6,325 bases of DNA. It comes from Rhodocyclaceae bacterium (GTDB taxonomy: Bacteria; Pseudomonadota; Gammaproteobacteria; Burkholderiales; Rhodocyclaceae). Made by a program: the position numbers and the translations under genes. How positions within the stretch are numbered: position 1 is the first letter of the stretch; each line of letters starts with the position of its first letter. The DNA is taken from assembly GCA_017444505.1 (NCBI GenBank), contig JAFSWK010000096.1, forward strand, positions 1 through 6,325, given 5' to 3'. The notes under the pieces were generated by a model that was not told the DNA's origin, searched no databases, and saw nothing but the letters and a program-made list of their open reading frames with translations. Shown one piece after another: positions 5,238 through 6,325 of this stretch.

Positions 5238-6174
5238 ATTGCGCGCGCGGGTGGTGCTGCTGGTAAAGCTGTTGCAGGCGGGCGCGGGCGACATGGGTGT
5301 AAATCTGCGTAGTGGAAATATCCTGATGTCCCAGCAGCATCTGCACCGCGCGCAAGTCTGCGCCGTGGTCAATCAGATGCGTGGCGAAGGCGTGGCGCAG
5401 CGTGTGCGGCGAGAGCGCGCTGGCGGCAATGCCGGCGGTTGTGGCGTATTGCTTGATGAGTTTCCAGAACATCTGCCGCGTCATGCCGCCGCCCAGACGG
5501 GTGAGGAAAACGTGCTCGTCGGCGCGTCCCCGAATGAACTGCGGGCGCACGTTTTGCAGGTAATCGCGCAGTGCATCGCAGGCCGCTTCGCCCAGCGGCA
5601 CGAGGCGTTCCTTGCTGCCCTTGCCGATGATTTGCACCAGCGCATCAGACAAAGAAACTTCGTGCATTTTCAAACCGACCAGCTCCGAGACGCGCAGCCC
5701 CGTGGCGTAGAGCACTTCCAGCATACAGCGGTCGCGCGCGCCCTGCGGTGTGTCGGCCTCCGGCGCAACCAGCAGGGCTTCGACCTGCGCTTCGCTGATG
5801 AGCTTGGGGATGCGGCGCGGCGTCAAGGGCGGCGCCAGGCGCGCGGTGGGGTCGTCCGTGCGTGTGCCGTTGCTGAGGTGCCAGTGGAAAAAACGCCGCC
5901 AACTGGCCAGCAAACGCTGCTGGCTGCGGGGTTTGGCGTGGCGGCTGAATTCGCCCAGATAGGCGCTCAACTCGGCAAAGCTGGCGGATTCCGGCAGACA
6001 GGCGGGATGCGTGCGGTACAGCCAGCGGGCAAAGAGCGTCAAATCGCTGCGATAGCTGGCGATGGTGTTGTGCGCCAGCCCGTGTTCCAGCCACAGGCTG
6101 TCGCAAAAGGCGTCGATGCTGGCGGTGTAGCCTGCGGGCGGCTGCGGTGTGGCCTCAGGCGCGCACGTTGCCAT
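5236..6174 (-). CDS. xerD: tyrosine recombinase XerD
   Basis: XerD acts with XerC at the dif site to resolve chromosome dimers at division, under FtsK control. The 312 residues contain an N-terminal SAM-like DNA-binding domain (about 16-105; SIDAFCDSLWLEHGLAHNTIASYRSDL) and the C-terminal catalytic domain. The catalytic set is complete: Arg161 (TGLRVSEL), Lys185 (GKGSKERLVPLG), His257 and Arg260 (SPHTLRHAFATHL), His283 (LGHQDISTTQIYTH) and nucleophile Tyr292. Every one sits exactly 13 positions beyond its counterpart in E. coli XerD (148, 172, 244, 247, 270, 279), which argues for XerD rather than XerC or an integron or phage integrase. The extra length is a proline-rich N-terminus coded from the ATG at 6174, which overlaps proA by 20 bp; no other start lies close by, and the Shine-Dalgarno is weak (GGTGG). 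The overlap suggests coupling to proA. Confidence 0.94.
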   Translation of the reverse strand: MATCAPEATPQPPAGYTASIDAFCDSLWLEHGLAHNTIASYRSDLTLFARWLYRTHPACLPESASFAELSAYLGEFSRHAKPRSQQRLLASWRRFFHWHLSNGTRTDDPTARLAPPLTPRRIPKLISEAQVEALLVAPEADTPQGARDRCMLEVLYATGLRVSELVGLKMHEVSLSDALVQIIGKGSKERLVPLGEAACDALRDYLQNVRPQFIRGRADEHVFLTRLGGGMTRQMFWKLIKQYATTAGIAASALSPHTLRHAFATHLIDHGADLRAVQMLLGHQDISTTQIYTHVARARLQQLYQQHHPRAQ

Positions 6175-6325
6175 TGCCCAGCACCACCCATTTCTGGCTG
6201 GTCAAGCCTTCCAGCCCCACCGGGCCACGGGCGTGGAATTTGTCGGTGGAAATGCCGATTTCCGCACCTAACCCGTATTCAAAGCCATCGGCAAAGCGGG
6301 TGGAGGCATTGACCATCACCGAAGA
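6155..6325 (-). CDS. proA: gamma-glutamyl phosphate reductase, C-terminal end (partial)
   Basis: ProA reduces gamma-glutamyl phosphate with NADPH to glutamate semialdehyde in proline synthesis. Only the last 56 residues are in the window, the rest lying beyond the right edge. They read VNASTRFADGFEYGLGAEIGIST and then KFHARGPVGLEGLTSQKW, ending in NGNVRA. This matches the highly conserved ProA tail (VNASTRF-DG--FGLGAE----T-K-HARGP-GLE-LT--KW, ending in RA). The stop codon TGA at 6155-6157 lies inside the 5' end of xerD, so the two genes are probably in one transcript. The catalytic cysteine is upstream and not visible. Confidence 0.94.
   Translation of the reverse strand, partial: SSVMVNASTRFADGFEYGLGAEIGISTDKFHARGPVGLEGLTSQKWVVLGNGNVRA

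Noticed and set aside
5194..6312. 372-codon open frame on the plus strand
   Set aside because: It is antisense to xerD, which has a complete catalytic set, and it runs on into proA. Composition is that of a shadow frame and no domain is recognisable.

Overview
This 6.3 kb window looks like an ordinary chromosomal segment of a fairly GC-rich proteobacterium. A betaproteobacterium is most likely. The clues are the gph-trpE neighbourhood, a short H-NS-like protein of the beta type (AT-hook-like GRGRGR run plus WSGHGRRP), a TrmB-like methyltransferase whose gene overlaps an S4-domain gene, and a XerD whose six catalytic residues all lie 13 positions beyond those of E. coli XerD. I did not identify a species.

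Layout from left to right: the 5' two-fifths or so of trpE (minus strand, running off the left edge); gph (minus); a divergent 131 bp gap; a two-gene plus-strand unit of a TrmB-like SAM methyltransferase and a YbcJ-type S4 RNA-binding protein, overlapping by 20 bp; then minus-strand genes to the right edge. In minus-strand reading order these are proA (C-terminal end only), xerD (overlapping proA by 20 bp), an hns-like gene, plsY, rarD and yqhA. The yqhA gene converges on the S4 gene, with 12 bp between the two stop codons.

The genes are housekeeping: tryptophan synthesis (trpE), phosphoglycolate salvage (gph), probable tRNA modification or RNA binding (trmB-like and S4), phospholipid synthesis (plsY), transport (rarD), an uncharacterised membrane protein (yqhA), nucleoid structure and silencing (hns-like), chromosome dimer resolution (xerD) and proline synthesis (proA). 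There are no insertion sequences, CRISPR arrays, tRNA or rRNA genes, prophage genes or recognisable defence system.

The most informative non-coding part is the 165 bp between xerD and the hns-like gene. It holds, in order on the minus strand, a terminator overlapping the xerD stop codon, a 44 bp imperfect palindrome of two nested inverted repeats with one centre, a good sigma70-type promoter, a perfect 7 bp stem-loop falling at the predicted 5' end of the mRNA, and a strong Shine-Dalgarno. Further terminators lie after the hns-like gene and after rarD, each only 19-30 bp before the next same-strand start codon. The next genes (plsY, yqhA), and rarD too, have no visible Shine-Dalgarno. I see no undescribed multi-gene system; the best leads are these regulatory structures.
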